Positions 11,947 through 24,400 are shown, numbered from the stretch's first letter. The stretch: DNA of 64,000 nt from Astropecten irregularis (GCA_963971285.1 OZ020248.1:24325873-24389872), one strand, 5' to 3'. Numbers and translations: made by a program. The notes: generated by a model not told the origin, from the letters alone.

Positions 11947-12064
11947 CTTTCTTGACCTTCTTAAACTCAAGCGATGATGAGAATATTCAAAATCGCGAGT
12001 TGCCATCAGGCCCGTCCTTCAAGAATTCATGGCCGAGACCGTTGCCACATTTAGAACATGAAAC
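11947..12064 (-). CDS. MSRB1: MSRB1 (selenoprotein R) exon with in-frame TGA selenocysteine codon
   Basis: Read on the minus strand, TTGCAG|GTTTCA at 12064 opens an exon ending AAAG|GTAAGT at 11947. It encodes [19 protein letters not shown], then NSRF, TGA at 11989-11987, then IFSSSLEF. This is the catalytic end of methionine-R-sulfoxide reductase B1, which reduces methionine-R-sulfoxide in proteins; the TGA falls exactly where vertebrate MSRB1 has selenocysteine (RFUIFSSSL). The second zinc-binding CxxC and the GHEF motif are visible. The exon is 118 bases and ends one base into a codon. The upstream exons (N-terminus, first CxxC) and the last exon with the SECIS element were not found; they may lie in the N gap, beyond a misjoin, or unrecognised nearby. 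Ordinary gene callers would break at the TGA. Confidence 0.88.
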
Positions 12065-12691
12065 CTGCAAGAATGCAAGATTAAAAAATTTAAAATTTTT
12101 CCAGATTTATGTTTTTTAGAGAGATTCTCAAAAGTAGCCATACTAACAGTAATTATTGATTATTATCATTAATTATTATTATTAATTACAGGCATTGATA
12201 AAAAATACTAGCTAGCATCAAATTTGAAAAAAAGGGCCCTCGAGTGATAATGCACGAAAGTGACAGAGAAACTTTATCCAAATATTGTGTGTTAACCTCC
12301 CAGAAATGTGGACTGCAAAATCCTTCAAAATTCTTCAAATTTTTGCCAGATTTGGCACGTTTGGAGCTGAATAGTTTGTAGAGCTGTAAAACACTGCCGC
12401 ATGCTTTGAACATTATTTCGTAAGATGTTCTTAACTTCCTTGTTTCATCTCGGACGGGTATGTAAAAGTTTTACAGACATCAGGATCTTCTGTTTCAGTT
12501 TTGTTTTTAAAGTGATTCAGGTCAGTTTCCCTTTTGGCAGGATGTCTGGCTTGACAAGTGGAATGATTTGGTTGGTGGCCTTCTAGCTCTGTTACAGGAT
12601 TCACTGAATGGTATCCAGAATACCAGCTAAAATGTGCAGTGGACTGCTGAGTCAAGCCCAAGTCTCAAGTGACCCCTCACCACCCGTCCAA
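12065..12691. other. Flank between the MSRB1 exon and the gap
   Basis: AT-rich sequence with no recognised exon up to about 12430. A minus-strand frame at 12661-12431 stays open for 76 codons and ends in TAA; its product is unrecognised and lacks MSRB1 motifs. It could be part of a gene continuing into the gap or chance. Confidence 0.4.
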
Positions 12692-12891
12692 NNNNNNNNN
12701 NNNNNNNNNNNNNNNNNNNNNNNNNNNNNNNNNNNNNNNNNNNNNNNNNNNNNNNNNNNNNNNNNNNNNNNNNNNNNNNNNNNNNNNNNNNNNNNNNNNN
12801 NNNNNNNNNNNNNNNNNNNNNNNNNNNNNNNNNNNNNNNNNNNNNNNNNNNNNNNNNNNNNNNNNNNNNNNNNNNNNNNNNNNNNNNNNNN
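12692..12891. other. Assembly gap (200 N)
   Basis: Exactly 200 consecutive N, a conventional placeholder length, so the true distance is unknown. It interrupts the sulfotransferase-like gene. Open frames reported across it are artefacts. Confidence 0.99.
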
Positions 12892-13150
12892 CATCGGGCT
12901 ACCCTTTGATGAGAAGCTTCTGACATGGGAAGCAGGGGATGCGATCACCAAGTCGTGGTTTATCTCGAAACGCTTCTGGGCAGGGAACCTGCTAGGAGGG
13001 TACTACAAGAATGCTCTTGAGAGCTCCTGTTTCCTGAAGCCACGTGGTCTACCAGATCGTTCCTCTTTATCTCCTGACATTCTCCGTTGTGTCGATGCGT
13101 CCATGCCGTACTACGAGAAGATGTATGCTCAGCGAATGAAACCAGAATAA
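12892..13150 (+). CDS. Sulfotransferase-like P-loop protein, C-terminal exon (5' end in assembly gap)
   Basis: Right after the gap, 85 codons run open to TAA at 13148-13150. They begin IGLPFDEKLLTWEAGD and continue KSWFISKRFWAGNLLGGYYK, LPDRSSLSPDILRCVDASM and PYYEKMYAQ. The (G)xPFDxxLLxW(x)AGD motif followed by a Trp-rich stretch resembles the C-terminus of animal and bacterial P-loop sulfotransferase-family proteins, which transfer sulfate from PAPS. The catalytic P-loop half is not visible, so the assignment rests on this tail from memory. Base composition is clearly richer in GC than the flanks, as for a real exon. AATAAA overlaps the stop codon, and a palindromic hairpin lies 170 bases further on. 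Confidence 0.6.
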
Positions 13151-13319
13151 AGCAAGACTTTTCTTATAAACATCGATATCTTTGCCGAGCGTTTTAAACC
13201 AAAAAATGAAGTAATGCATTCAAATGTCCGCTTTTCTTTTGTTAAACCTAGAAGAAAAGTTTACTCTGTGTTTAATCATCGATTCATAGATTATTTAGCA
13301 TCAGTGGGAATATGTATCG

Positions 13320-13394
13320 TACGGAAGTGCATTTAGGACATGAGTAAAACAAGATTATTATTTTTTTTACTCATGTCCTAAATGCACTTCCGTA
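13320..13394. mobile_element. 75-bp palindromic hairpin element with 6-bp target duplication
   Basis: Arms TACGGAAGTGCATTTAGGAC... and its exact reverse complement pair over about 30 bases around a short T-rich loop. GTATCG flanks both sides (13314-13319 and 13395-13400). It lies in the probable 3' UTR of the sulfotransferase-like gene. Confidence 0.85.
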
Positions 13395-13400
13395 GTATCG

Positions 13401-14117
13401 TGTACTCTATCATTATTATAAAGTTCGCACAATTAATGCTTGAAGTATAATAATTTAATTTTTGTCATTGAAAAGTGAACAAAGATAAAATCACGAATCA
13501 AAGGCTTCCATTTCTGTTAAACAGGCGCTTTATAAAAAAATCAATCAATCATTATCATTATTAAAATGTCAATTTCTATTCTCTAAATGTCTCAACTTTC
13601 CTCATTATTTGCATGAGAAGTGTATCTGACACAATATACGGATTTTAGATGTACGTTTCATAAAAAGTAATCATTAGCGATAATGCGCATCGTACATGCA
13701 ATTCTATAAATTCGCACAAAATTATTGAAGAGTAAAGATTTTTATAGTGTATTATTGCGTACATCACACGATTTTGCCTTTTAAAACAATTTCAATCCTA
13801 CTACAGTTTTAGCCCTGTGTGTTATACAATGTACTCATTTTGTTTTATTATACAATTAAGCCTTAGTTTACAGTTAAAAGCACATAAAATAATGATTGAA
13901 TATCCTATATAGTTTCAATGATAATACTATTGTTTTACAACTCGCCGTTTTAGTCAATAACATAAAAGATGTGTTTTTGTTTATGATGACCAAATAATAG
14001 CTAAAAATAGCTTTGACAATAGCGCCTTCCACAAAAAGATCAAAACGCTGTAATATACACAATCATGATCAAATAGAAAAGAAACAAAGATTAGGCGTTA
14101 CGGTGCAAATCAACATA
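13401..14117. other. AT-rich sequence, possible 3' UTR, no gene seen
   Basis: No coding signal; may include the 3' UTR of the upstream sulfotransferase-like gene. Confidence 0.4.
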
Positions 14118-14440
14118 TTTTAAAGGTAACTTCGTTGTCAAAGAAATGCATGCAGATACATGGGCAAAATAAGAAAGATAACAGTCATCTGTGAAATGTT
14201 CAGTCCCATACAGTGGCCACTTTTTGAGAAAACAGTGAAAAAACAACCCACAGTATTTTGTCAATCTTTTCACCGTTCTTTTGATCTTATAAAGATAAAA
14301 CAAAAATCGGTCACTGGTTTTACTTTTTTTCTGGATAAAAAATACAGCATTTAATGCAGACACATATTTATGTTTCGACCATCACCATCTTTATACCCTG
14401 TAAGTTATAGGTAATTCTGTGAAGATTTCTGTTAGTACCT
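14118..14440 (+). mobile_element. Mite-A copy, ends eroded
   Basis: TTTAAAGGTAACTTC, TTTTTGAGAAAACAGTGAAA and ATAGGTAATTCTGTGAAGAT in family order; the right terminus is missing. Confidence 0.75.
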
Positions 14441-15041
14441 ATAAGTCGTTACCTGATAATTGCTGAAAATATCGAAAATGGTGTGGGAGCAAATGATATA
14501 TATTTTTGAATAAAGAAACGATAATTAAGAGCTTTGAAAATTTTTCTCCATGTGTTGTATTGTAATAATTATGTTCAATATTGTACCACATGTAGGCTTC
14601 CCGTCCAGCCGAATAACAATTATACATCAGCTGTCCGCACAATTACTGTTTGAAAGTTCATTAACTAAATGATTATGTATAACTATAAACCAAAATAATA
14701 ATGATCCTGTCCGAAAATTTAACTATTTCGCCTTGAAAAACTTCAGTTTCTTGCCAAAGTTTCAATAGGTTCTAAAACATGCTTTTAATTTTGCCAGCGC
14801 CATTGTCTTTTTGAATACCACACTCACCAAGTAAAGTAATTGTTTTTATCTTAAATATTTTAGTTTGAAACATATCGAGAAAAGAAGATAGATATAATAT
14901 ATAAATCTGTTAGCAGGCAATTTTATGGGCTTTTCGAAGAGGCTTTGAACGGCTAGGCTTGCATGGGATCTAGGCCCTATATTTAATAAGCTACCGCCAT
15001 TTTGTGTCCTAAATGAAACTGGGCCGGGATAGGCCTAGGCC

Positions 15042-15382
15042 TATATAAATAGGATCCTTTCTTCGGCTTCGTCCCTTCATTTCGTTTTGGGCCTCAAATG
15101 GAAGTATCAGAAATGATATAGCCTCGCCTCACTGGCCTGGTCCTGTACTGCAGGCCTAAGTTTTTGTATAACGGACGAGCTGTCACTATCGACAGGTCGA
15201 GCTGTCAACGAACGGTCGAGTTGTCTATCGTCTGGTGCCCTTACCATCGTCGGGTACCGCAGATCCTACAGTATAGTACATACTCAACAACAACACACTG
15301 TGAATGTGATCCGCCTCTCTTTTTCTGTAAATTTTCTTACTTTACGGATTTTATTCGGGAGTGTTTTTATTTATATTTCATC
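15042..15382 (+). promoter_or_regulatory. Possible EXOC7 core promoter and 5' UTR
   Basis: A TATATAAAT run at 15042-15050 lies about 330 bases upstream of the EXOC7 ATG, in a locally GC-richer stretch. If used as a TATA box, transcription would start near 15075. Placement is inferred from position and motif only; an upstream non-coding exon is equally possible. Confidence 0.35.
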
Positions 15383-15433
15383 ATGGAAGACACGGTGCAA
15401 AAGATACAAGACATTGATGAGAAGTTATTGAAG
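15383..15433 (+). CDS. EXOC7: EXOC7 exon 1 (start codon, residues 1-17)
   Basis: The ATG lies in TCATCATGG, a good initiation context, and begins MEDTVQKIQDIDEKLLK. This amphipathic helix matches the family's N-terminal EIEDKLK-type helix. Donor AAG|GTAAGAG, phase 0. Intron 1 is 2.8 kb and holds the foldback element. Confidence 0.85.
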
Positions 15434-18400
15434 GTAAGAGTCTGTATTTAAGTCGTGTTTTCTGTTCAGGAACACGCAATCGTATTAATAATATTAGGAA
15501 AAGTACGTACTGAACCTGATTTCCGTACATGGACGTGACGGACAACAACTGACACCCCGTGCACAAACCCTATGGGTCATTCCGTGTCAATTCAACGCAC
15601 TTTGGAACCCGACAGACTCGGATTTCAATGAAATTTGGTATGCTCATTGGCCTCCATGAGAAACCCCCAGAACCGAAATTTTATGTAATTTGGTCCATTA
15701 CTTTTTGAGATACGGGTTAACGAACTTTTGACTAATTAGCACAATCTGTCGCATTCAAACAGCCATATCTCCAGAAGTAAAGAACCTACAGAGATAAATT
15801 TTACATCATTCTAAAGCTCTTATAATGGCCTACATTTTGTAAAATAAAACCAAAATTTTTTCATGTACGACAAAAGTCAAAAAAATTACGTTAAAATTTG
15901 ACCTTTGACCTCGATTAAAAAAAATGCGTATTTTTCAAAATGCGTAATTTTTTTTTTTATTTTAGCTTGACATGTAAGTAACATCTCCAGAAAAATTTGG
16001 AGTGGGCGCTCATATACTTTTGGAGTTATGATAATTTAAACATCGGATTTCGAGGATAAAAGCTGTAAATATGCATTAACATGTGCACTGTACATATACT
16101 TATGTGCATGTAATCCATGTATAGTAATGCATGTGCACAAATATGAGGTATTTTGGCCTTTCTGGCCATTTTCAAGTAAGTATAACTACAAAACTGTACA
16201 AAAGCCCATCCTTAATCTTTTAGATGTTGCTCTGGGTCCTATATCTTCCGGGGGGGGGGGGGGGGGGGGGGGGGTACGTACTGGAACTGTCAGCCAGGCA
16301 TGTTAACTAACCTAGTCATCTCCGTTCCATCAGAATTTTTATTGTTGCAGATTTCATTCCTTTTGCAAACATCAAGTATAAAACATATCTGGTTTCTGTA
16401 ACAGTTTCCATAATTATTACTATATCCTGAGAGCATCTGTGTTACCTGAAGGAATTTACAGCTTACAGTTTGCCATAATAAGCTGGAAGGAACAATTGCT
16501 AGTTTGCTTAAATACATAATTACACATTACGTAATGCACTCTCGGAATAGTAACAATTGTGGAAACTTCAGTATTACAAAGACTAGACACATGTATAAAA
16601 GATGCCTGCAAAGGAAATGAAATTTGCAACAAAAACTCTGATGGAATGGCGATTACTAGGTTAGGCCCTGTTTGTTTCATGCACAAGATCACGAATCCAG
16701 CGGATCCGGATCCCATTTTAGCGTACCCTGCATAGGACCTTGATCCCCAAATCTGGGATCCTGTGTGTTAAACAAACAGGGCTTTTAGTAAAGATGCTTG
16801 GCTGACAGGTGCACTAGAACCCCCCCCCCCCTTCCCGGAAGATATAGGGCCTAGTGTTTAAAATGCAGCAACATGAAAATGATGAAGGATGGGCTTTTGT
16901 ACAGTTTTGTAGTTGTGCTTACTTGAAAATGGCTAGAAAGGCCAAAATACTTCATATTTGTGCACATGCATTACTATACATGGATTACATGCACATAAGT
17001 ATATGTACAGTGCACATGTTAATGCATATTTACAGCTTTTATCCTCGAAATCTGATGTTTAAATTATCATAACTCCAAAAGTATATGAGCGCCCACTCCA
17101 AATTTTTCTGGAGATGTTACTTACATGTCAAGCTAAAATTAAAAAAAAAATTACGCATTTTGAAAAATACGCATTTTTTTTAATCGAGGTCAAAGGTCAA
17201 ATTTTAACGTAATTTTTTTGTCGTACATGAAAAAATTTTGGTTTTATTTTACAAAATGTAGGCCATTATAAGAGCTTTAGAATGATGTAAAATTTATCTC
17301 TGTAGTTTCTTTACTTCTGGAGATATGGCCATTTGAATGCGACAGATTGTGCTAATTAGTCAAAAGTTCGTTAACCCGTATCTCAAAAAGTAATGGACCA
17401 AATTACATAAAATTTCAGTTCTGGGGGTTTGTCATGGAGGCTAATAAGCATACCAAATTTCATTGAAATCCGAGTCGGTCGGGTTCCAAAGTGCGTTGAA
17501 TTGACACGGAATGACCCCTATGGGCTAACGTTACAGCTAGATGGGATTTAAAGGAAAGAATTCCTCTGACGGCCATGACGGAAACAGGGTTATTTCCTCC
17601 AAGAGTTAACTTATTTGATGCAAGTCATGATGAACTTCAATCTCAGGAGTGAAAACTGGTGTAGCTTATCTAAAAAGTGAGATTTTCAGGTTTTGTTTAC
17701 CTACTACATGTAGGCCTACATACAATTGAATTACAATCCTACATGTACAATTAACGTTTAAGGCCTAACAGTAACAGTTAGGCCTATACACTTCGAATGC
17801 AGCGGTAGCCATTTTTATCAAAACGCCCTCTGTTGGTCCCATAGGTTTGTGCACAAGTGATGGCCGTCAGTGGAATTCTTTCCTGTTATTTTTCTGGAAG
17901 TAGGCCTACATGTAGGCCTAGGTACGTTCTTGCCGACATGACATAATAAAAATTGGCCAATCAGAGTACGGGAACGGCAAAATAAGCATTTGCAGGAAGA
18001 ATGGCAGTGCCAGCAAAATATACCCTGTCTTATTTTATTGTCCAGGTGTAGGGAAATCTTCCCATCACAATGTCACAATAAAAAGGACTACAATATGGTG
18101 ATATTAATTATAATTAATCTTAGTGTGTTGTGAAATCCGCCCACCCAAAGTGAGCTGTACATGTACATGTACATGTATGTGATATCGCATACACGCTAAC
18201 ACAAATAACAGAGAACTGCTTTTTTTTTTAATTCTAAATTTCAGGGAGCAGAGGATCTGACCTTTATTCGAGACAGCCTCAACAAAAGCAGTCAGATGAC
18301 CACAAATATGGTAAAATATTCTATTCACAAATATCTGTGTTTGGCATTTCATCATTCAGTGCCATTTGTTTGGTTTACATCATGTAGTTTCACATAAGCA

Positions 18401-21400
18401 CGATAGGGCTAACATGTTTTAAAGGGAGCATATAGGATTTGCAAGGCCTCCAAAAAAAATTATTGAGTTTGAGACAGAAAATGCACTCAACAGTTCGTTA
18501 ACAGTGCAAACAGTCACCATGGGAAATCTTGGTTTATCAGATGCTGGGTTTTTCAAGCAAATCAAGATTTAGTGTCTTTTCCAAAGATCGTTCGTCCGAA
18601 TGATTTTTGGAACAAACGTAAAGTAAACTATTCTTTATGTTTTATAAGAAAAATCGAGTCGGGTTTTCGCTAGTTTCTCGTGACTCAGATGTCCGATTGA
18701 GCTCAAATTTTCACAGGTTTATTATTTCATGTACATGTTTGATCAGACAAAGTGTGAGTGCAGTCCTCTTGTGACCTTTACCAATCTTGTAAATAATGTT
18801 TAGCAATTGATGTTCTTTGTTTACAACTCATCAGCCAAACCACTACATATGTGTATGTACTATAGCGTTGAACCAAGTGATAACTGTACATCAACATATT
18901 TCTAAGTATCCACCAAATGACCAATTGCATCAACATAATTATTATTGAGCATCTATGTCGGTGAGGAGCTAGCCTAATTTGCATAATTTCATCTCTGTAC
19001 GAATGACAGGTGACTATTCTGACGTCATTTGAGGAGAGGCTGGGTATGCTGGAGCAGAACATCCTTCCTGTTCACAGGGAGACGGTGTCCCTGCAGAAAC
19101 TCCAGAAGAGTATCCTTTCCAGGAGTAATTCTTTGCCTACTAAACAGTTTAATAACAGTGAAACGCCGCTACATTAGGGTGCCCCTTTTTATTACTTTGG
19201 TTCTCATTTCTTGTTCACCTTAAGGGAGCCTTGGTTGATCAAAAAAAAAAAAAGTTTGGTGGAAAAACAAATTTTGGCTGAAAATACACAAAAACCTAAA
19301 GAAAATGATGAGAAATGCTCATTGTATTCACTGTAATCTTGTTTGAACATTTTTTATTATTTCTGTGATAAAAAGTATATCTTTGCACTGAAGGCAAAGT
19401 CATGTACATGTATGTTTCGTAAACTTGTACAAAATGTAGGCCTATTGGCAAAATTTGTCTCCAGAAATTATGAAAAAAAGATTTTCTTGAATATATATTA
19501 TGTCATTCTGGACAGGGTCGGCGGCAAAAAAAAAGGTTTTTTTTTTCTTCGGTCGGAGCCCAAAATATGGGTCGGTCGGAAATGAAACCACAGTAATAAA
19601 AAGGGGCGCCCTTATACATGTTATAACGAACATGGTTGGATGCAAAGATAAATTGTCCGTTATACTTATAGTGGTCGTTCGTTGTAGTGATTTAAAGAAC
19701 CATATTGTGTCCCAAATCTCTGGCTGCGGCTGCAAATAAGACACACGCCTATGGCAGCCACTAGCCAGTGACTGCAGCCATTTTCATAGACTTGTGAGCT
19801 ATATGCGGTCGCAGCCAGAGACTCGGCCTCAGCCTGATTGAAAGTGTTTCCTTAATAGTTTGGTACCCCAGATCTCTCCAACACCCTGTGTGTATTTGAT
19901 GATGTGCTTAGCCACCACGATGCAGTCAGGGATCTAGAGCAGTCCATCAAGGCTGGGTGAGTACCGTATATTGATCATTCTACCACAGCGTATGTAGCAC
20001 CACATTCTTCAGTTTTTAACAATGATATTATGTCCATGCTATCCACCAACGAGTGCCTCTTGTTTGGCAACCTTTTCAGAGCTGGCAATGGCCTGGAGCA
20101 GTACCTCAGCAACATACAGCTGATCGAAGACGCCAAGAACTTCTTTGAGGAGCACAACCCAAGCAGCCCCGATTTTGCCAAAGCCGTGAGTGCCTGCAAA
20201 ATTGTTCAGTTGTTTTGAATTGACCGATAATAATGATTGGAAGTTAATTAATGATAATCAAGTATAGTTACTCGGGGAGACATTCCCATAGGGTTGTGAC
20301 TTTACCTACCTATCGTGTGAAACTGTGTGATTTCTGAAGTTCATCGTATCAATCTTTTTTTCAGAGAATCGGCAATCATAAAAGGGGATTGTTTCAACAG
20401 ATATTTGCAAATCCATTACAGAACCGAGCCCAGTCTGTTATGGGCTTCTTAGTTATTTGCACCAAAAATGCCAACCCAGTGTACCTTACCACTTTAATAA
20501 CAAGCTATCATTTCAATGACATGAGCAACAAAAAACTGCAATGGTATATAAGATTTAAGGGAGGAAAAATGTGGCCGTAATCTGCTTCAGGGGGATTGTC
20601 TCAGGGAAACGCAGCGTGCCGCTCATGAATACAAACCCCAGAATCTGGGGTTGGTGAAAACCATAATAGACTGGGCTTGTTTATCCTGCCATGTGATGTC
20701 AGAGGTTCATCGTATCAATCTTTTTTCAGAGAATCGGCAATCATAAAAGGGGATTGTTTCAACGGATATTTGCAAATCCATTACAGAACCGAGCCCAGTC
20801 TGTTATGGGTTTCTTAGTTATTTGCACCTAACCAGTGTGTACCTTACCACTTAACAAGCTGTCATTTAAATGACATGAGCAGCACAAAACTGCAATGGTA
20901 TATAAGATTTAAGGGAGTGAAAATGTGGCTATAATCTGCTTCAGGGGGATTGTCTCAGTGGAAACGCAGCGTGCCGCTCATGAATACAAACCCCAGAATC
21001 TGGGGTTGGTGAAAACCATAATAGACTGGGCTTGTTTATCCTGCCATGTGATGTCAGAAGTTCATCGTATCAAATTTTTTTTCAGAGAATCACCAATTGT
21101 ACATGGGAAAGGGGATTGTTTTAAGGGAAGATTGCAATTTTTTTTGTTCTCCCACCCCCACCCCCAAATCCCCCTTGCAGACATCGCTGTTTAACACGGG
21201 CAAGGATTCCCTTCAGAATGAATTCCGTGTGCTGCTGAGCCGTCACGGTCAGCCCGTTCCCCCAGCTATGGTGCTGGATCAGATCACCGCAGAGGATGAA
21301 GGTTGGTTGGTCTGTTTGTCAGGATGTCTGTGTTCTACGTGTCCTACTTGCTGGCTTGGAAATCACTCTACTGCATTATGCTGTGCAAAACAAACAGAGT

Positions 21401-24400
21401 TTAATAGATCTTTGATTGTACAAGTAATAAACTGCTGCAAACTGCTCCTCAGCCAGCCAAAATAATGACCTGATATATGTAATATGCTTGAAATTAGGAG
21501 AGGGACTTATACATTTCGATCCTTAGTCATTTTAGTAGCAGGGTCTTTCACAAAACCTTTGAGAAAGATCCTTGTAGTATGGGAATGTCAGGCCCTCCTA
21601 ACTCCATGGATCTTTGTCGTCATTGGAAGGTGAACAAAGACAAATTGACTGGAGTGGGATTCAAAGCTGTAACCCCAAGAATACCGTACTGGTGCTGTAC
21701 CAACTGAGTTATCTAGCTCTATGTAGGCTGTGTCCCAAGTAGTATTTGATCGTTTGGCAGTCAGAAGCCTTGAAACCATTCACATACCGCTATATCCCAA
21801 GTATGATTTAAGATATACCAGCAGCATTAGCAATGCTGCAACATGAGAAATGGTATATGGGGGATCACTCATGGATCTGAATTCTTATGGTTTCTTTTGA
21901 ATTTATTCTGACATTTCCGTTCAGATATCACGTTTACACTTTCCGTTTTTATTTCTTTGTTTTACAGATTTTGCATCGGATAATGTTTCACTCAGCCTCA
22001 GTCAAATGCCTGGTAAGTTAATTAAAGCATTAAAAAAATTATTTAAATGCTCGTAGGCTACGTTATTGTTTCTTTTAACCCTAACCCTCTGCACCCTCCA
22101 ACACACGGCAAGAGCTGTTTACCACAGTCTTCACGGGGGAACTTGATTATTAAGCACTCATTACCATACAAACCGCATTATGTTGTGGTATTCAGGATAC
22201 CACACTTACAACAGGAAAAACAACTTATCCCTCACATGCACATATACCCATTATCTCCTGTGTGAAGAGGAGCAATATGTGACAAAGCGTCTTGCCCAAG
22301 GACACAAGAACCACTAGCCCATGGCTGGATTCGAACCCACAATCTTTAGAGTGAAAACAAGATCTTGAGTACGGCACAACAGACCACTAGGCCACCTGAA
22401 TCCCCCCCATTGAAGACTGACTCTTCCCACGAAGATGTTCCTGCCCTGCATGAAGCTAATGATTTCCCCGCACACCCATAGCTATCTACCGTTCCTCCCC
22501 AAACGTCATCCCACACCACCAACTCTGCCGATGAAACTCATTACACCTGCCAGAGTTGATTACCCTTCCAATCAATTATCACCACCTCCTCGTACCCAGA
22601 GAGTGCCATGGAAGACCTGACTGAGATTGCCAAGTGGCTGAAGGACCACAGCAAGAGCCTGGAGTTCATCGAGATCTACCACTCCACTCGCTCCCACATC
22701 CTGAAGAAATCGGTGGAATTCCTCAAGGAGCATCTGCGGAAGAACTCGGCGGTGTCCAGCGGCAACTTCTCTCCGATGGTGGTCAGTCAGAATCAATTTT
22801 TGTTTTTAATACTCAAGCTCTTCTTCTTCAGCTTGTTTCTTCTCAACGCTTTTCTCAGATGTTCCATCCTTCCAGAAAAAAAATGCTTCTCAAATATCAT
22901 GGAATTTTCATGAATTGGTTTTGGATTGGTGTTTTCTTTTGTCCTCAGACGGCTGGGAAGGTTCACAAGATCAAAGACACGCCCAAAGGAAGGACAGTGT
23001 CCAACTTAAGACCGTAAGTAAGGCAATTTTTTTGACAACCTGCGAAGCTGAGCAAGCCTATTAAATGTAATAGTACCATTCATCCCGTCCGTAGATCGTG
23101 GATCGTGGATCGGTTTGAGGAAACACTGTAATATCCGTTCATACATTCGCACTTCTTATGTGGTCGCACTTCGGGATAGGTCCGAACGTTTCAACTAGCC
23201 TTCTCTAGTCATCATCAGGAGAATAGAGCAGGTTAGTCGAAACGTTGAGACCTAACCAGAAGTGCGACAAAATAAGAAGTGCAAAAGTACTTGATACTTG
23301 ATGTCAAATGTTCTGATAAGATGCAAAAGAAATAACGATTTTTCAAGATCTTGTCATTTGTGCATTTTTGTTCATCCAGGGTTGTTGCTAGGAAGGGTTC
23401 GTCGGCTAGCCAGACCAGCAAAGGAGAAACTTGTAAGACAGATTTCTTTTTTAAATCGTAAAATTATCAGTTTCCGGGACGATTATAGCTACATTAGTAT
23501 TATGTGTCGTAAAGTAATGGATAAGAGATACGTGTAAGAGTCAACAGCGCACGCGCACGCGCATGCCCAATACAACGCGCTCATGCTCACAATTTCGCAA
23601 GCATAGTTTGCGCGTGCGCTGTTGACTCAAGACCGACTCTCCAAAAGTCTCCCATTGACACGAACCTCAAATACTTCCCACAGCCGGTAGAAAGTTCAAC
23701 AGTCTGGCTCCGGCCTCACATGTGGATCTGGACTCAGAGATTGAGAATTACCTGTACTGCATCAGCGGACTACTGAAACTCATGCAGGTAGGGCCAGGGT
23801 GAAGCATGTTTAGCACAGCCATGTTTTGTATGTGAGGGGATAACACATGATTGGTAAAGGTCACAGAACAGTAGTCATAGTTCATGTGATACCACTGCTA
23901 CATTAAAACATCTTAGAAAGTTTGTCTCATAACATTTCCGCCCTCCACAAAAATCAAACACTTTCGAACCCCTGGCTGTGCTCCGTGATCATAATTATGT
24001 CATCACGATTATGTTTTAGCCGCACCTTTTATATGTGCATTCCAAAAGCATCGTTAATTTTTTTTTATCCATTTGTTCCAAGAATTTGTCCAGGAACGGA
24101 ACATGGAGTTTTTAAAGTTTGATTGGTTTGCAATGCACCCAGAAGGAAATGTTTGACTGTCACAGTTATACATTTTGCTGTACCTTGATATTAACTTCAG
24201 ATAAGAATGAGGTGTCAATAATGGCCTTTTATCTGTATTCAGGGGCCAATTTCATAAAGCTCTGCAACTCGATTTGCGACCCGTCATAGCTGCGACGCGT
24301 CGCAATTATGCGATGAGTCCATAGAGAAAGGATGCATCTTAAATCTGCGACGCGTCGTAAGTTTGATTAAATTGGCCCCAGGTCATTTCTTTGTCAAAAA

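Larger units (their letters stand above)
15574..17517. mobile_element. 1.94-kb foldback element in EXOC7 intron 1
   Basis: The left arm starts GGGTCATTCCGTGTCAATTC and the right arm ends in its complement at 17517. The outer arms (about 690 bases) are nearly identical. After a poly-G/poly-C break (16250-16275 against 16820-16832) a second, more diverged paired segment continues to an unpaired centre near 16450-16530. CTAT flanks both ends (15570-15573, 17518-17521), a likely target duplication. No transposase frame, so it is a non-autonomous foldback element or long-arm MITE. Confidence 0.9.

Noticed and set aside
12608-13150. A continuous 180-codon frame through the gap
   Set aside because: The part before the gap (12608-12691) shows no coding character; continuity depends on the arbitrary 200-N length.
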